Source: Acidimicrobiia bacterium (GTDB lineage: Bacteria; Actinomycetota; Acidimicrobiia; Acidimicrobiales; CAIXPF01). Taken from it: a stretch of 64,000 nt of DNA. The notes beneath the pieces were generated by a model that was not told the origin of the DNA, made no database searches, and was given only the letters and a program-made list of their open reading frames with translations. Numbering within the stretch: the stretch's first letter is position 1; every line of letters begins with the position of its first letter. Positions 1-9,103 of the stretch are shown here, one piece after another. The translations under genes were made by a program, and so were the position numbers. The stretch lies in assembly GCA_947476745.1 (NCBI GenBank), contig CANJRG010000001.1, positions 124,001-188,000 on the forward strand. The letters run 5' to 3'.

Positions 1-678
1 GCCAGGCCGACACCCGCACCGTCGCGTTCGCAGGCTGCCTACCGCTCGGGCACCACCCGTGCGGTGGGCACCGGGCCGCGACGCAGCACCACCACGACCG
101 CCGCCCCCACCAGCGTCGTGCCGCGAACGATGACACGCAGCACGGTGTCCGACAACGCCGGCACCTACGGACCCGGCCGGACACGGCCCGCATCGGGCGG
201 ACCCACCCCACCGTCGGGTGGGGCCTCAGCCGGCCCACTGCGACCACCGCCGCCGCAGATGCCCCAACCCCCGCAGATGCCCAGACCGCACCCCGCACCG
301 ATCTTCCCACTTCCCCCGCTGACCTCCGACGCACTGCCCCACACCATCGGGCACGACCCGGCCGGGGCTGGTGCAGGCCCGAACGGGACAGTCCGCGACG
401 CTTCAGCCGGGAAACCAGCGACGTCGCCCACCGAGCCGCGGCCGGAACCGTCTGCCCGGCGCTGGGTCGAAGGCGTCGGCTACGTCGACGGTGACCGCGA
501 ACAGCCGGCCGTCTGAGCGACCTCCGACGGGCTGGGCACGGTGGATCCACCCGCAGCCCCGACACCGGCGGCGTCCCACCCGATCACACATCCACAGGGT
601 CACCCACGGCGCCCGCAACCGGTACGCTGCCCCCGAGCGTCGGCAACCGGCGTCGCTGTCCGTCCCTCGGGAGACCCC
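1..678. other. Leader region without a confident gene
   Basis: No convincing gene was found in these 678 bases. Open frames exist on both strands, but they are low-complexity Pro/Arg/Gly products typical of GC-rich non-coding frames. The only hydrophobic candidate is a 41-codon minus-strand frame (39-164, GTG start) with one possible membrane stretch and no clear ribosome-binding site, so it is not called. A TACGCT hexamer at 623-628 could be the -10 box of the formate dehydrogenase operon, giving a leader of roughly 45 nt, but no good -35 box was seen. Confidence 0.5.
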
Positions 679-2724
679 ATGACCCTGCAGGCGAACGTCC
701 CGACCCGACCCCGCCGCACCGGTGACCCGATGCGGGCCGCCACCCCCTACGAACGGCTCACCACCCCGCTGGTTCGCGACGGTGGCGTGCTACGGCCGGC
801 GACCTGGGACGAGGCCCTCGACCGGGCCGCAGCAGGGTTCCGTTCGGTCATCGACCGGCTCGGGCCCGACGCGGTCGGCATGTTCTCCTGCTCCAAGGCC
901 ACCAACGAGGTGAACTTCCTGGCGCAGAAGTTCCAGCGCGTCGTGGTAGGCACCAACAACGTCGACTCCTGCAACCGCACTTGACACGCTCCTTCCGTCG
1001 TCGGTCTGGCGGCAGTGTTCGGCGCAGGCGGGGGTACTTCCTCCTACCAGGAGGTGGAGGACGCCGACCTGATCGTGCTGTGGGGCTCCAACGCCCGTCA
1101 CGCCCACCCGATTTTCTTCCATCACGTGCTCGGGGCGGTCCGGCGCGGCGCCAAGCTCTACGTGATCGACCCGCGGCGCACCGAGACCGCACAGTGGGCC
1201 GACCTGTGGCTGGGCCCCGAGGTGGGCACCGACATCGCCCTGGCCAACACCATGGCCCGGGTCATCATCGAACGGGGCCTGGTCCATCAGGACTTCGTCG
1301 AAGGGGCGACGTCGGGCTTCGAGGCCTTCGCCGCGTCGGTGCAGCCGTGGACCCTCGAGCGGGGCGAGGCGGTGACCGGGGTGCCGGCATGGGCCATCGA
1401 GGAGCTGGCCGTCGCCTACGCCCGGGCCGGCCGGGCGCAGCTGTGCTGGACGCTGGGCATCACCGAGCACCACAACGGCACCGACAACGTGCTGGCGTTG
1501 ATCAACCTCGCCCTGCTGTGCGGCCATGTCGGACGGTACGGCTCGGGCCTCAACCCGCTGCGGGGCCAGAACAACGTGCAGGGCGGTGGTGACATGGGCG
1601 CCATCCCCAACCGCCTGCCGGGCTTCCAGGACCTGCACGACGCCGACGTCCGCCGGCGCTTCGCCGACGCCTGGCAGCACCCGATCCGACCCGAGTACGG
1701 CCTGAACCTCAGCGAGATGTTCGACGCCATGGCTGAAGACCACCTCAAGGGCCTTTACGTGATCGGCGAGAACCCGGCCCAGACCGAGGCCGACTCGGCT
1801 CTGGCCCTCGAGCGCCTCGGCCGGCTCGATCACCTTGTGGTCCAGGACATCGTCCTCACCCGTACCGCCTCGCTGGCCGACGTGGTCCTACCCGCCACCG
1901 CGGCCTGGTGCGAGTCCGAGGGCACCGTCACCAACAGCGAACGCCGGGTGCAGCGGGTGCGCAAGGCGGTCGAACCGCCCGCCGGGGCCCGTGACGACCT
2001 CGCCATCATCGCGGAGCTGGCCGAGCGACTCGGCCGGCCGTTGGGCAGCACCGACAGCGAGGCAGTGTGGGAAGAGGTCCGCAGCCTGTCCCCCATGCAC
2101 CGCGGCATGTCCTACCCGCGGCTCGAAGCACTCGGCGGCATCCAGTGGCCCTGCCCAGACGAGGACCGCCTCGAGCCCCCGTTCCTGCACGGGCGGCTGT
2201 GGGCGGACGATCCGGCCGAACGCGGACCGCGAGCGCCGTTCTCCGTCGTCCACGACGCGCCGCCGATCGACCGGCTCGATGCCGAGTTCCCCCTGCGGCT
2301 CACCACCGGACGCCGGCTCGACTCCTACAACAGCGGGGTCCAGAGCGGCGCATTCGCGTCACCCCTGCGTCGGGGCGAGACCATCGATCTCGCCCCGGCC
2401 GACGCCGCGGCGCTCGGGGTCGTCGAGGGCGAGACCGTCCGGGTGGTGTCGCGACGCGGGGCCGTGCAGGCACCGGTGCGCCTCGACCGAGGACTGCGCC
2501 GCGGGCTCGCGTTCATGACCATGCACTTTCCGGACGAGGTCGACACCAACCAGCTGACCATCGACGCCAGCGACCCCAAGGCCGGCACGGCCGAGTTCAA
2601 GGCCTCCGCCATCCGCATCGAGCGACTGACCGGGCCTGAGCCCGCCACGCCCACTGCGGCCACGGCCGCCACCGCTACGCCCACTACGCCCACCACGCCC
2701 ACCACGCCCAGCGCCGACCGCTGA
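679..2724 (+). CDS. fdhA: Formate dehydrogenase catalytic (molybdopterin) subunit, selenocysteine-containing, lacking the N-terminal Fe-S domain
   Basis: This gene encodes the bis-MGD catalytic part of an NAD-dependent formate dehydrogenase, which oxidises formate to CO2. It is 681 residues long if the in-frame UGA at codon 102 is read as selenocysteine. The context NVDSCNRT-U-HAPSVV matches the Sec-His active site of FdhF-type enzymes, and the reading frame continues without a shift after the UGA. The family motif NPLRGQNNVQGGGDMG follows near residue 292, and the MGD-binding C-terminal domain begins around residue 535. The ATG at 679 has GGGAGA five bases upstream. The usual N-terminal Cys-rich Fe4S4 domain is missing: the protein starts just before the PYERLTTPL strand. 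That missing domain is found at the end of the third gene of the operon. The last 25 residues are a Thr/Ala/Pro tail from short DNA repeats. Confidence 0.93.
982..984 (+). other. In-frame UGA, predicted selenocysteine codon (Sec102)
   Basis: The TGA lies in frame between the two halves of the formate dehydrogenase reading frame, exactly where the family has its catalytic Cys or Sec. It is followed by His, Ala, Pro, Ser, Val as in Sec enzymes. The downstream hairpin supports recoding rather than termination. selA, selB and selC are not in this window. Confidence 0.9.
997..1013 (+). promoter_or_regulatory. SECIS-like hairpin for selenocysteine insertion
   Basis: GUCGUC (997-1002) pairs with GGCGGC (1008-1013) through six Watson-Crick or G-U pairs, closing the loop GGUCU (1003-1007). 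The E. coli fdhF SECIS has the same GGUCU apex. The loop starts 18 nt after the UGA, the same distance as in E. coli fdhF (from memory). It lies within the coding sequence, as bacterial SECIS elements do. Confidence 0.85.
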
Positions 2725-2745
2725 CGCGGCGCACCGGACACCCTG

Positions 2746-4578
2746 TTGGACCTGCACCTCACCCGCAACGAACCGAGCACGCCAGAACGCGACGCGGTCG
2801 ACGACGTCCTCGGCGCCCCTGCCGACCGGACCGCCGCCGAACGCGCCGCCACCGGGCAGATCCTGCGGGCCGAACGCGGCGGACAGGCGGTACGGGACCG
2901 ACGGCACCTGCTGCTGCCCGCGCTGCTCGCCCTCGTCGACCGGGTGGGCTGGCTCAGCCCCGAAGGACTCGACCATCTCAGCGGTCGCCTCGGCGTCGCC
3001 CCGGCCGAGGTCTATGGCGTGGCCAGCTTCTACGCCCTGATCCCGCTCGAGGCCCGGCCGACCCCAACCGTCGCCCACGTGTGCGTCGATCTGGCATGCC
3101 GCCTCGCCGAGGGCGCCTCCGAGCACCGCCGCCGCTACGACGAGGACCCCACCGTCACCGTGGTGGACAGCCCCTGCCTGGGCCAGTGCGACCGGGCCCC
3201 TGCCACCCTGGTGAGCGAACCGGGCAGCCCGGCCCGCCACCGGGTCGATACCACGGCCACCGACAGTTCCACCTCTGACCCGATCGCCACCTCTGACCCG
3301 ATCGCCACCGCTGCGATCGCCCAACGCGGCGAGCCCGACCTGACGTTGCTGCGGCGCGTCGACGTCATCGAGGCGACCGACCTCGACGCCTATGTGGCCC
3401 ACGGCGGCTACGCCGCGCTGGGCCGGGCGTTGGACCTCGGACCGGCGGCGGTCGTGGATGAGATCGACGCCGCCGGGCTGGTCGGCCGCGGCGGGGCGGC
3501 GTTCCCCACCGGCCGCAAGTGGGCCGCCGTGGCCGCCCAGGCAGCGCAACCGCACCATCTGGTGTGCAACGCCGACGAGTCCGAGCCGGGCACGTTCAAG
3601 GACCGGGTCATCCTGGAGGGCGACCCCTTCGCGGTGATCGAGGCCATGACCATCGCGGCGTACGCCACCGGCTGCGAACACGGCTGGATCTACCTCCGCG
3701 GGGAGTACCCGGTGGCTCGGGAGCGTCTCGAGGAGGCCATCGGGCTGGCCCGCGGCCGCGGGCTGCTCGGTGCGGATGTGATGGGGCGTGGCTTCGCCTT
3801 CGACCTCGAGGTGTTCCGCGGGGCCGGCGCCTACATCTGTGGCGAGGAGACGGCCATCTTCAACTCGATCGAGGGCTACCGCGGCGAGCCCCGGTCGAAA
3901 CCGCCTTTTCCGGTCGAGGTCGGCCTGTTCGGTCGCCCCACACTGGTCAACAACGTCGAGACACTCGTCAACGTCCTGCCCATCGTCGCCGAAGGTGCCG
4001 CGGCCTACCGGCGCATCGGTACGGCGCAATCGCCGGGACCGAAGCTGTTCTGCCTGTCGGGATCGGTCCGCCGGCCCGGCGTCTACGAGGTCCCCTTCGG
4101 CAGGACCCTCGGGGAGCTGATCGAGCTAGCCGGTGGCCTGCCGGACGGTCGGTCCTTGCAGGCGGTGCTACTCGGTGGTGCCGCCGGCACCTTCGTCGGC
4201 CCCGAGCACCTCACGCTGCCGCTGACCTTCGAGGACACCCGCACGGCGGGCACCACGGTCGGCTCGGGGGTGGTACTCGTCATCGACGACCGGGCCGACC
4301 TCGTCGACCTCGTGGGACGCATCGCGGCGTTCTTCCGCGACGAGTCATGCGGGCAGTGCGTACCGTGCCGGGTCGGAACCGTCCGCCAGGAGGAGGCCCT
4401 GGTCCGCCTACGTTCCGGTCGGCATGACCGGAACGAACAGGACCGCGACCTCGCGCTGCTCGATGAGGTGGGCCGGGCCATGCGCGACGCCTCGATCTGC
4501 GGGCTCGGCCAGACCGCCTGGAATGCCATCGAGTCGGCGTTGACCCGTTTCTCGTTGTTCCGGGAGGACGAACCGTGA
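2746..4578 (+). CDS. fdhB: Formate dehydrogenase diaphorase subunit, NuoE-NuoF fusion
   Basis: This 610-residue protein passes electrons from the Fe-S chain to NAD+. Residues about 30-160 are a NuoE/FdsG domain with the [2Fe-2S] ligands Cys113, Cys118, Cys144 and Cys148. Residues about 205-610 are NuoF/FdsB-like: the FMN/NADH site starts at GRGGAAFPTGRKW (about 247), and a [4Fe-4S] site uses Cys535, Cys538, Cys541 and Cys585. An Ala/Thr/Ser-rich linker around residues 170-190 contains an 18-bp direct repeat (3271-3306). Fused beta subunits are known from other soluble NAD-dependent formate dehydrogenases. The TTG start has no evident ribosome-binding site and lies 21 nt after the catalytic gene, so translational coupling is likely. 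It overlaps the next gene by 4 nt. Confidence 0.9.
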   Translation: MDLHLTRNEPSTPERDAVDDVLGAPADRTAAERAATGQILRAERGGQAVRDRRHLLLPALLALVDRVGWLSPEGLDHLSGRLGVAPAEVYGVASFYALIPLEARPTPTVAHVCVDLACRLAEGASEHRRRYDEDPTVTVVDSPCLGQCDRAPATLVSEPGSPARHRVDTTATDSSTSDPIATSDPIATAAIAQRGEPDLTLLRRVDVIEATDLDAYVAHGGYAALGRALDLGPAAVVDEIDAAGLVGRGGAAFPTGRKWAAVAAQAAQPHHLVCNADESEPGTFKDRVILEGDPFAVIEAMTIAAYATGCEHGWIYLRGEYPVARERLEEAIGLARGRGLLGADVMGRGFAFDLEVFRGAGAYICGEETAIFNSIEGYRGEPRSKPPFPVEVGLFGRPTLVNNVETLVNVLPIVAEGAAAYRRIGTAQSPGPKLFCLSGSVRRPGVYEVPFGRTLGELIELAGGLPDGRSLQAVLLGGAAGTFVGPEHLTLPLTFEDTRTAGTTVGSGVVLVIDDRADLVDLVGRIAAFFRDESCGQCVPCRVGTVRQEEALVRLRSGRHDRNEQDRDLALLDEVGRAMRDASICGLGQTAWNAIESALTRFSLFREDEP

Positions 4579-5519
4579 CCGACGAACCGACCACGACCCC
4601 GCCGCGGACCGTACAGCTCACCGTCGACGGCACCGCGGTGAGCGCGGCCGAGGGCGATCGCCTGCTCGACGTGTGCCGCTCGCTCGGCACCGACGTGCCG
4701 ACCCTGTGCTTCGGTGACACCCTCACGGCCCGCAACGCCTGCCGGGTGTGCGTGGTCGAGCTCGACGGCAACCGAACCCTGGTCCCTTCCTGTTCCCGGC
4801 CCGTCGAGGACGGCCAGGTCGTACACACCGACAGCGACCGTGTCCGTCACAGCCGCAAGCTGGTCCTCGAGCTGCTCGGATCGTCGGTGGACCTGTCCCT
4901 CACCGAGGGTGTGGCGGCATGGAACGAACGCTACGGCGCCGATCCCGGCCGCTTCGGGGAACCGGCCGCACCGGCGGCGGCAGGCGAACGGGACCGTCTG
5001 ATCACCGGCGAACACCCCGACCCCGACCCCGACCACGCCGCCACCGTCGCCCAGCCACCCAAGGTGGACAACCCGCTGTACGTGCGGGACTACGGCAAGT
5101 GCATCCTCTGCTTCAAGTGTGTCGACGCCTGCGGCGAACAGTGGCAGAACACCTTCGCCATCAGCGCCGCCGGCCGGGGGTTCGACACCCGCATCGCAAC
5201 CGAGTTCGACGTGGCGCTCACCGACTCCGCGTGCGTCTACTGCGGCAACTGCATCGCGGTGTGCCCGACCGGAGCTCTGTTGCCCACCGCCGAGTTCGAT
5301 CTACGCGCCGCGGCCAACTGGGCACCGGAACGCCAGCACGAGACGACCACGGTCTGCCCCTACTGCGGGGTGGGCTGCAACCTCACCCTGCACGTGCAGG
5401 ACAACGAGATCTTCAAGGTCTCCAGCCCCTCCGACCACAGCGTCGCCCACGGCAACCTGTGCATCAAGGGGCGCTTCGGCTACGTCCACGTCCAGCCGCC
5501 GCGTCGCCGGACGGGCTGA
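4575..5519 (+). CDS. Formate dehydrogenase alpha-subunit N-terminal half, stand-alone Fe-S protein
   Basis: This 314-residue protein resembles the front of FdsA/NuoG-type alpha subunits. Its domains in order are a [2Fe-2S] ferredoxin (Cys45, Cys56, Cys59, Cys73); a 2x[4Fe-4S] module (Cys176/179/182/186 and Cys220/223/226/230); then the Fe4S4 domain that normally begins the molybdopterin subunit (Cys261-x2-Cys264-x3-Cys268, Cys296 in LCIKGRFGY). It stops about a dozen residues later, where an intact alpha subunit would continue into the RLTTPL strand that begins the catalytic gene at 679. The product probably docks on that subunit to rebuild one alpha chain. The GTG start overlaps the previous stop as GTGA, and GGGAGG lies upstream. 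Confidence 0.9.
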   Translation: MTDEPTTTPPRTVQLTVDGTAVSAAEGDRLLDVCRSLGTDVPTLCFGDTLTARNACRVCVVELDGNRTLVPSCSRPVEDGQVVHTDSDRVRHSRKLVLELLGSSVDLSLTEGVAAWNERYGADPGRFGEPAAPAAAGERDRLITGEHPDPDPDHAATVAQPPKVDNPLYVRDYGKCILCFKCVDACGEQWQNTFAISAAGRGFDTRIATEFDVALTDSACVYCGNCIAVCPTGALLPTAEFDLRAAANWAPERQHETTTVCPYCGVGCNLTLHVQDNEIFKVSSPSDHSVAHGNLCIKGRFGYVHVQPPRRRTG

Positions 5520-5571
5520 CCGCACCGACCGCACCGACCGCACCGGACGGCTACGGGGCGGTCGACGCAGG

Positions 5572-6792
5572 TCAGCGCAACGGCGTCGCGGTGAGCAGCT
5601 CGCGGTCGAGTTCTTTCACCGAGGTCACCCCGCTGAGGGCCATGGTCCGCCGCATGCCCTCGGCCAGCAGCCGCAACGCCTGGTCCACGCCGCGCTCGCC
5701 GCCGGCTCCCAACGCGTACAGATAGGCCCGGCCGATCATGCACGCGTCGGCCCCGAGAGCCACGGCCTTGACGATGTCGCTGCCCCGGCGCACCCCGCCG
5801 TCGCACAGGATCGCCACCTGGCCACCGACCGCATCGGCCACCGGGGCCACGAGGTCGATCGGTGCCGGTGCCCCGTCGAGCTGACGACCGCCGTGGTTGG
5901 ACAACGCGATGGCGTCGACCCCGTGGTCGACCGCGATCCGGGCGTCGGCCACCGACTGGATGCCCTTGAGGACCACCTTGCCGGGCCACTGGTCGCGGAA
6001 CCAGTCGATGTCGGCCCACGACAGCGACGGGTCGAACTGGCTGTTGATGTACTCCGACAGGTTGACCGCGGTGTTCTTGCCGTCCTCGGCACCGCTGCCG
6101 CTCATGTTGGCGAAGCGGATCGGCTCGGAGCGCATGAACGCTGCGGTCCATGCCGGCTTGCGGATGCCTTCGATGATCGTATCGAGGCCGATTTTGGGCG
6201 GCAGGGAGAACCCCCGGCGCACGTCACGCTCGCGGCGGCCCAGCACCGCGGTGTCCACCGTGATGGCGATGGTGGAGTACCCGGCGGCGGCCGCACGGGC
6301 CAGCATGTCGCGAACCAGCTCGCGGTCACGCCACACGTAGACCTGGAACCACAGGTCGCCGTCGGACACCGCCCGCACCTCCTCAATGGAGCGGGTGGCC
6401 ATCGTCGACAGGGTGTAGGGAAGGCCCGCCCGGCGGGCGGCACGGGCCACGGCCAGCTCGCCCTGCGGGTCCGCGATGCGGCTGAAGCCCGTCGGGGACA
6501 GCACCAACGGCAACGGCAACGGCTGGCCGAACAGCGAGGTGGAGGTGTCGACCTCGCTGACGTCGCGCAGCACGCGCGGCACGAAGGAGAACCGGGCGAA
6601 GGCCTCGGTGTTGCCGGCAAGGGTGCGCTCGTCCTCGGCCGCCCCGTCGATGTAGTCGAACACCCCTGCCGGCAGCCGTCGCTTGGCCAGTCGCCGCAGG
6701 TCCTCGGTGTTGGCGGCGCGGCTGAGCCGGCGGACCGTTCCGTCGAGTTCGACGGGCCGGAACCGGATGACGGAACGCAAGGTCTCGATCAT
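5572..6792 (-). CDS. FMN-dependent alpha-hydroxy-acid dehydrogenase (LldD/glycolate oxidase family)
   Basis: This 406-residue (beta/alpha)8 flavoenzyme oxidises an alpha-hydroxy acid such as L-lactate to the keto acid. Seen in the sequence are the N-terminal AKRRLPAGVFDYIDGAAEDE segment, substrate- and FMN-contact blocks such as LSPTGF and GIQSVADA, the active-site SNHGGRQLDG loop near residue 300 with the catalytic His, and the phosphate-binding DGGVRRGSDIVKA segment. The length is normal. MftD, the pre-mycofactocin synthase, belongs to the same family, but no mycofactocin genes are nearby, so a lactate-type role is more likely and the substrate is unproven. It converges on the formate dehydrogenase operon, and its start faces the MinD-like gene across about 216 bases. 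Confidence 0.88.
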   Translation of the reverse strand: MIETLRSVIRFRPVELDGTVRRLSRAANTEDLRRLAKRRLPAGVFDYIDGAAEDERTLAGNTEAFARFSFVPRVLRDVSEVDTSTSLFGQPLPLPLVLSPTGFSRIADPQGELAVARAARRAGLPYTLSTMATRSIEEVRAVSDGDLWFQVYVWRDRELVRDMLARAAAAGYSTIAITVDTAVLGRRERDVRRGFSLPPKIGLDTIIEGIRKPAWTAAFMRSEPIRFANMSGSGAEDGKNTAVNLSEYINSQFDPSLSWADIDWFRDQWPGKVVLKGIQSVADARIAVDHGVDAIALSNHGGRQLDGAPAPIDLVAPVADAVGGQVAILCDGGVRRGSDIVKAVALGADACMIGRAYLYALGAGGERGVDQALRLLAEGMRRTMALSGVTSVKELDRELLTATPLR

Positions 6793-6932
6793 GGTTCATT
6801 CTGGCACGGCTCCATTCCGACACCCGCTCGGCTTCTTCGATGGAGTCGACCGAGAACCGGCTGGGGCGAAGGGCACGTAGCGGTCGCCCGGGGGACGTCC
6901 TACGTTCGCGGCAACGGGCGGAACAGGCGACC

Positions 6933-6974
6933 GCCGTCAACGAGCTGGCGATCGCCGTCAACGAGCTGCCGATC
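6933..6974. repeat. Tandem 21-bp repeat, two copies
   Basis: Two copies of a 21-bp unit beginning GCCGTCAACGAGCTG lie in the divergent intergenic region. They differ at one base. No function is evident. Confidence 0.7.
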
Positions 6975-7008
6975 GCCGGCCACCCACCCAGGACCACCAG
7001 GAGCTCGG

Positions 7009-7794
7009 TTGCCCCTCATCACCGTTGTGTCGGCCAAGCACGCTCCCGGCGCCACCACCACCGCCCTGGTCCTGGCGGCTGCGGCGGACCCGCTGACACT
7101 GCCGATCGTGCTCGAAGGCGACGCCGACGGTGGCGACCTCGCCGCCCGTACCGGCACCCTTTTCGATCCCGGTATGGCGACCCTGGTCGAGCACGCCCGC
7201 AACGGGGGTGCCGTCGAGGATCTCGGCCTGCACGCCCACGTCCTGCCAACCGGGGTGCGTCTGGTGGTCGGACTGATCGACCCCGAACAGGTCAGTGGCT
7301 ATGCCGCCGACGCCGCCACCCTGCTGGCCCCGTTGCTGCGGCGGACGGGAAGCCTGGCCATCGTCGACGGCGGCCGGTGGGGCAGCGCCGCCGCCGAGGC
7401 CTGGGCCACCCGGTCGGACCTGGTGCTGGTGGCGATGCGACCGACGGTGGACAGCGCCGAGCACGTCGCCGCACGCCTGCCGTCGTTGCGGCGCGCCGCA
7501 TCGGCGGTCCGACCGCTGGCGATCGGGGACACCCCGTTGCTTCCTGCCGACGTGGCGGTCATCCTCGGCTGCCCGGTGTCGTTCCTCCCGCTCGAACCGG
7601 CCACGGCGCGCGCCGTCGGGGAGGGCCGCATCGGGCTTGCAGCCCTGCGCGCCACGAAGTTGTTCGCCGCCGCCGAGCGCGTGCTCGCCGAGCTCTCCGT
7701 CACCGGTACCGGCCTGAACGGTCCGGGCGACGACGTCGATCGGCGGTCGGCGCGGCGGCGCCTGGCGGAGCTGTCGCGCCGCCTCACGGCCTGA
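7009..7794 (+). CDS. MinD/ParA/CpaE-like protein with a degenerate Walker A motif
   Basis: This 261-residue protein has the fold signature of the MinD/ParA superfamily: a first strand and loop ITVVSAKHAPGATTTALVLA, then VLEGDADGGDLAART, and later LAIVDGG and the hydrophobic VLVAMRPT strand. Members usually have KGGxGKTT. Here the signature first Lys is kept, but the P-loop reads KHAPGATT, without the GK pair that binds ATP phosphates. ATP binding is therefore probably altered or lost. Atypical Walker A motifs occur in TadZ/CpaE proteins of Flp pilus systems, and a tad locus lies 12 kb away, so a link is possible but inferred. The TTG start is supported by AGGAG at 6999-7003. Confidence 0.75.
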   Translation: MPLITVVSAKHAPGATTTALVLAAAADPLTLPIVLEGDADGGDLAARTGTLFDPGMATLVEHARNGGAVEDLGLHAHVLPTGVRLVVGLIDPEQVSGYAADAATLLAPLLRRTGSLAIVDGGRWGSAAAEAWATRSDLVLVAMRPTVDSAEHVAARLPSLRRAASAVRPLAIGDTPLLPADVAVILGCPVSFLPLEPATARAVGEGRIGLAALRATKLFAAAERVLAELSVTGTGLNGPGDDVDRRSARRRLAELSRRLTA

Positions 7795-7914
7795 CGCCGG
7801 CTTCGGCCACCTGCTGGCGGCCGGCTGCGCACGGTCCGGACCGAATCCGGACCGAATCCGGACTGCGCGCGAACGCCGCTCCGACGCGACATGAACCCGC
7901 GACCGGGCCCCGGA

Positions 7915-8958
7915 TCAGGCCAGCACGGCCCGGACTCGTGGGAGCACCTCCCGGCCGAGCAGGTCGAGACAGGCCAGGGTGTCGGCCTGGTCGCTACCGG
8001 GCCAGGCCACCCGCATGGCCAGGTGGGTGACCCCGACCTCGCGGTACTGGGCTACGAGCCCGGCGGCCACCTCGTCGGGATCGCCGATGACGAACCGGTT
8101 CGCGGCGAGCGCCTCGAATCCGTCCTCGTCGGCCGCTCCACCGGCGCTACTGGCTGCCTCGCCGGCGCTACCGGTCAGCCCCCACGACGCGTAGGCCGCG
8201 TACTTGCGCAGCAGGTGTGGTCGGGCCAGGCGGCGGGCCGTGGGGCCGTCACGGTGGCAGAACACCTCGAGCATCCGGCCGGTCTGCGCCGCGGGCGCCA
8301 ACCCGGCCGCAGCACGGGCCGAGGCGAACAGCTCCAGCTGACGACGCACCCCGGTGTTGTCGTCGTTCGGGGTGGCCATGAACGCATCCCCGATGCGCCC
8401 GGCCCGCTTGATGGCCCGGTCGCTGGTCGCCCCGATCCAGATCGGCGGACCGCCCGGCCGGCTCGGTCCCGGCCGTACCGTGGCGCCGCGCAGGCGGAAC
8501 CAGCCACCGTCATGATCGACGTCGGACTCGCGCCACAGCCGCCGGATCACCTCGATGCCGTCCACCATGCGGGCCAGACGCTCCTCGAAGGGGACCCCGA
8601 AGGCGTCGAACTCTTCGGGGCGGTACCCCTGGCCGACGGTGAGGATGAACCGCCCGCCGCAGGCCAGGTCGATCAGCGCCACCTGCTCGGCGATATCGAC
8701 CGGTCGGTGCAGCGGCAGCAGGACCAGGTTCGTGCCGATCGCCATCTCGCCACTGAACGCCGCAAGGTGAGACAGCAGCGCCAGCTGCGGGAAGAAGTGG
8801 AAGCCGGGTGTGAGATGGTGCTCACCGGCCCAGATGCTGTCGAACCCGAGCGTCTCGACCAGCTTCACCTGGCCGACGAGGTCGGCCAGGCATTGTCCGG
8901 CGTCCTGGTCCTCGGGGTACTGCGAGTTCAGGTAGATGCCGAGCTGCAACGGCGACAT
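7915..8958 (-). CDS. LLM-class flavin-dependent oxidoreductase (probably F420)
   Basis: This 347-residue luciferase-like monooxygenase-fold protein has the family landmarks GFDSIWAGEHHL near residue 35, the TNLVLLPLHRPVDIAEQVA strand near residue 75, GRFILTVGQGYRPEEFDAF, and GPPIWIGATSD near residue 170. Many actinobacterial members use F420H2, but the cofactor cannot be read from this sequence. The ATG start is preceded by GGAGGAGG, which decides it over upstream alternatives. It is divergent from the hydrolase gene at 9104, and no pathway partner is nearby. Confidence 0.88.
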   Translation of the reverse strand: MSPLQLGIYLNSQYPEDQDAGQCLADLVGQVKLVETLGFDSIWAGEHHLTPGFHFFPQLALLSHLAAFSGEMAIGTNLVLLPLHRPVDIAEQVALIDLACGGRFILTVGQGYRPEEFDAFGVPFEERLARMVDGIEVIRRLWRESDVDHDGGWFRLRGATVRPGPSRPGGPPIWIGATSDRAIKRAGRIGDAFMATPNDDNTGVRRQLELFASARAAAGLAPAAQTGRMLEVFCHRDGPTARRLARPHLLRKYAAYASWGLTGSAGEAASSAGGAADEDGFEALAANRFVIGDPDEVAAGLVAQYREVGVTHLAMRVAWPGSDQADTLACLDLLGREVLPRVRAVLA

Positions 8959-9103
8959 ACGCCGGTCCTCCTCCGTCAGGGCCCGTACCGACCGGTTCGT
9001 CGGGCGGGCGGAAGTGTAGGCAGTGACGAAACCGGCCGCGCGGCTCGGGTCTAACCTCGGGCCCGGATCGGCGGTGGGCGCCGCCGGCCGGGGAGGCACG
9101 ATC

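Noticed and set aside
64-516. 150-codon Pro-rich frame at the left end
   Set aside because: Low-complexity composition, overlapping frames on both strands, no ribosome-binding site and no recognisable domain.
982-984. Nonsense mutation making fdhA a pseudogene
   Set aside because: The frame continues with family-conserved residues, the codon sits at the known Sec/Cys site, and a SECIS-like hairpin follows at the right distance.
2359-4029. Long minus-strand frame opposite the formate dehydrogenase genes
   Set aside because: It is the usual GC-rich antisense shadow, with no family resemblance, while the plus-strand frames carry complete cofactor motifs.
5119-7794. An 891-codon plus-strand open frame
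   Set aside because: Most of it runs antisense or out of frame to the iron-sulfur gene and the alpha-hydroxy-acid dehydrogenase. Only the last 261 codons, from the TTG with AGGAG, look like a protein.
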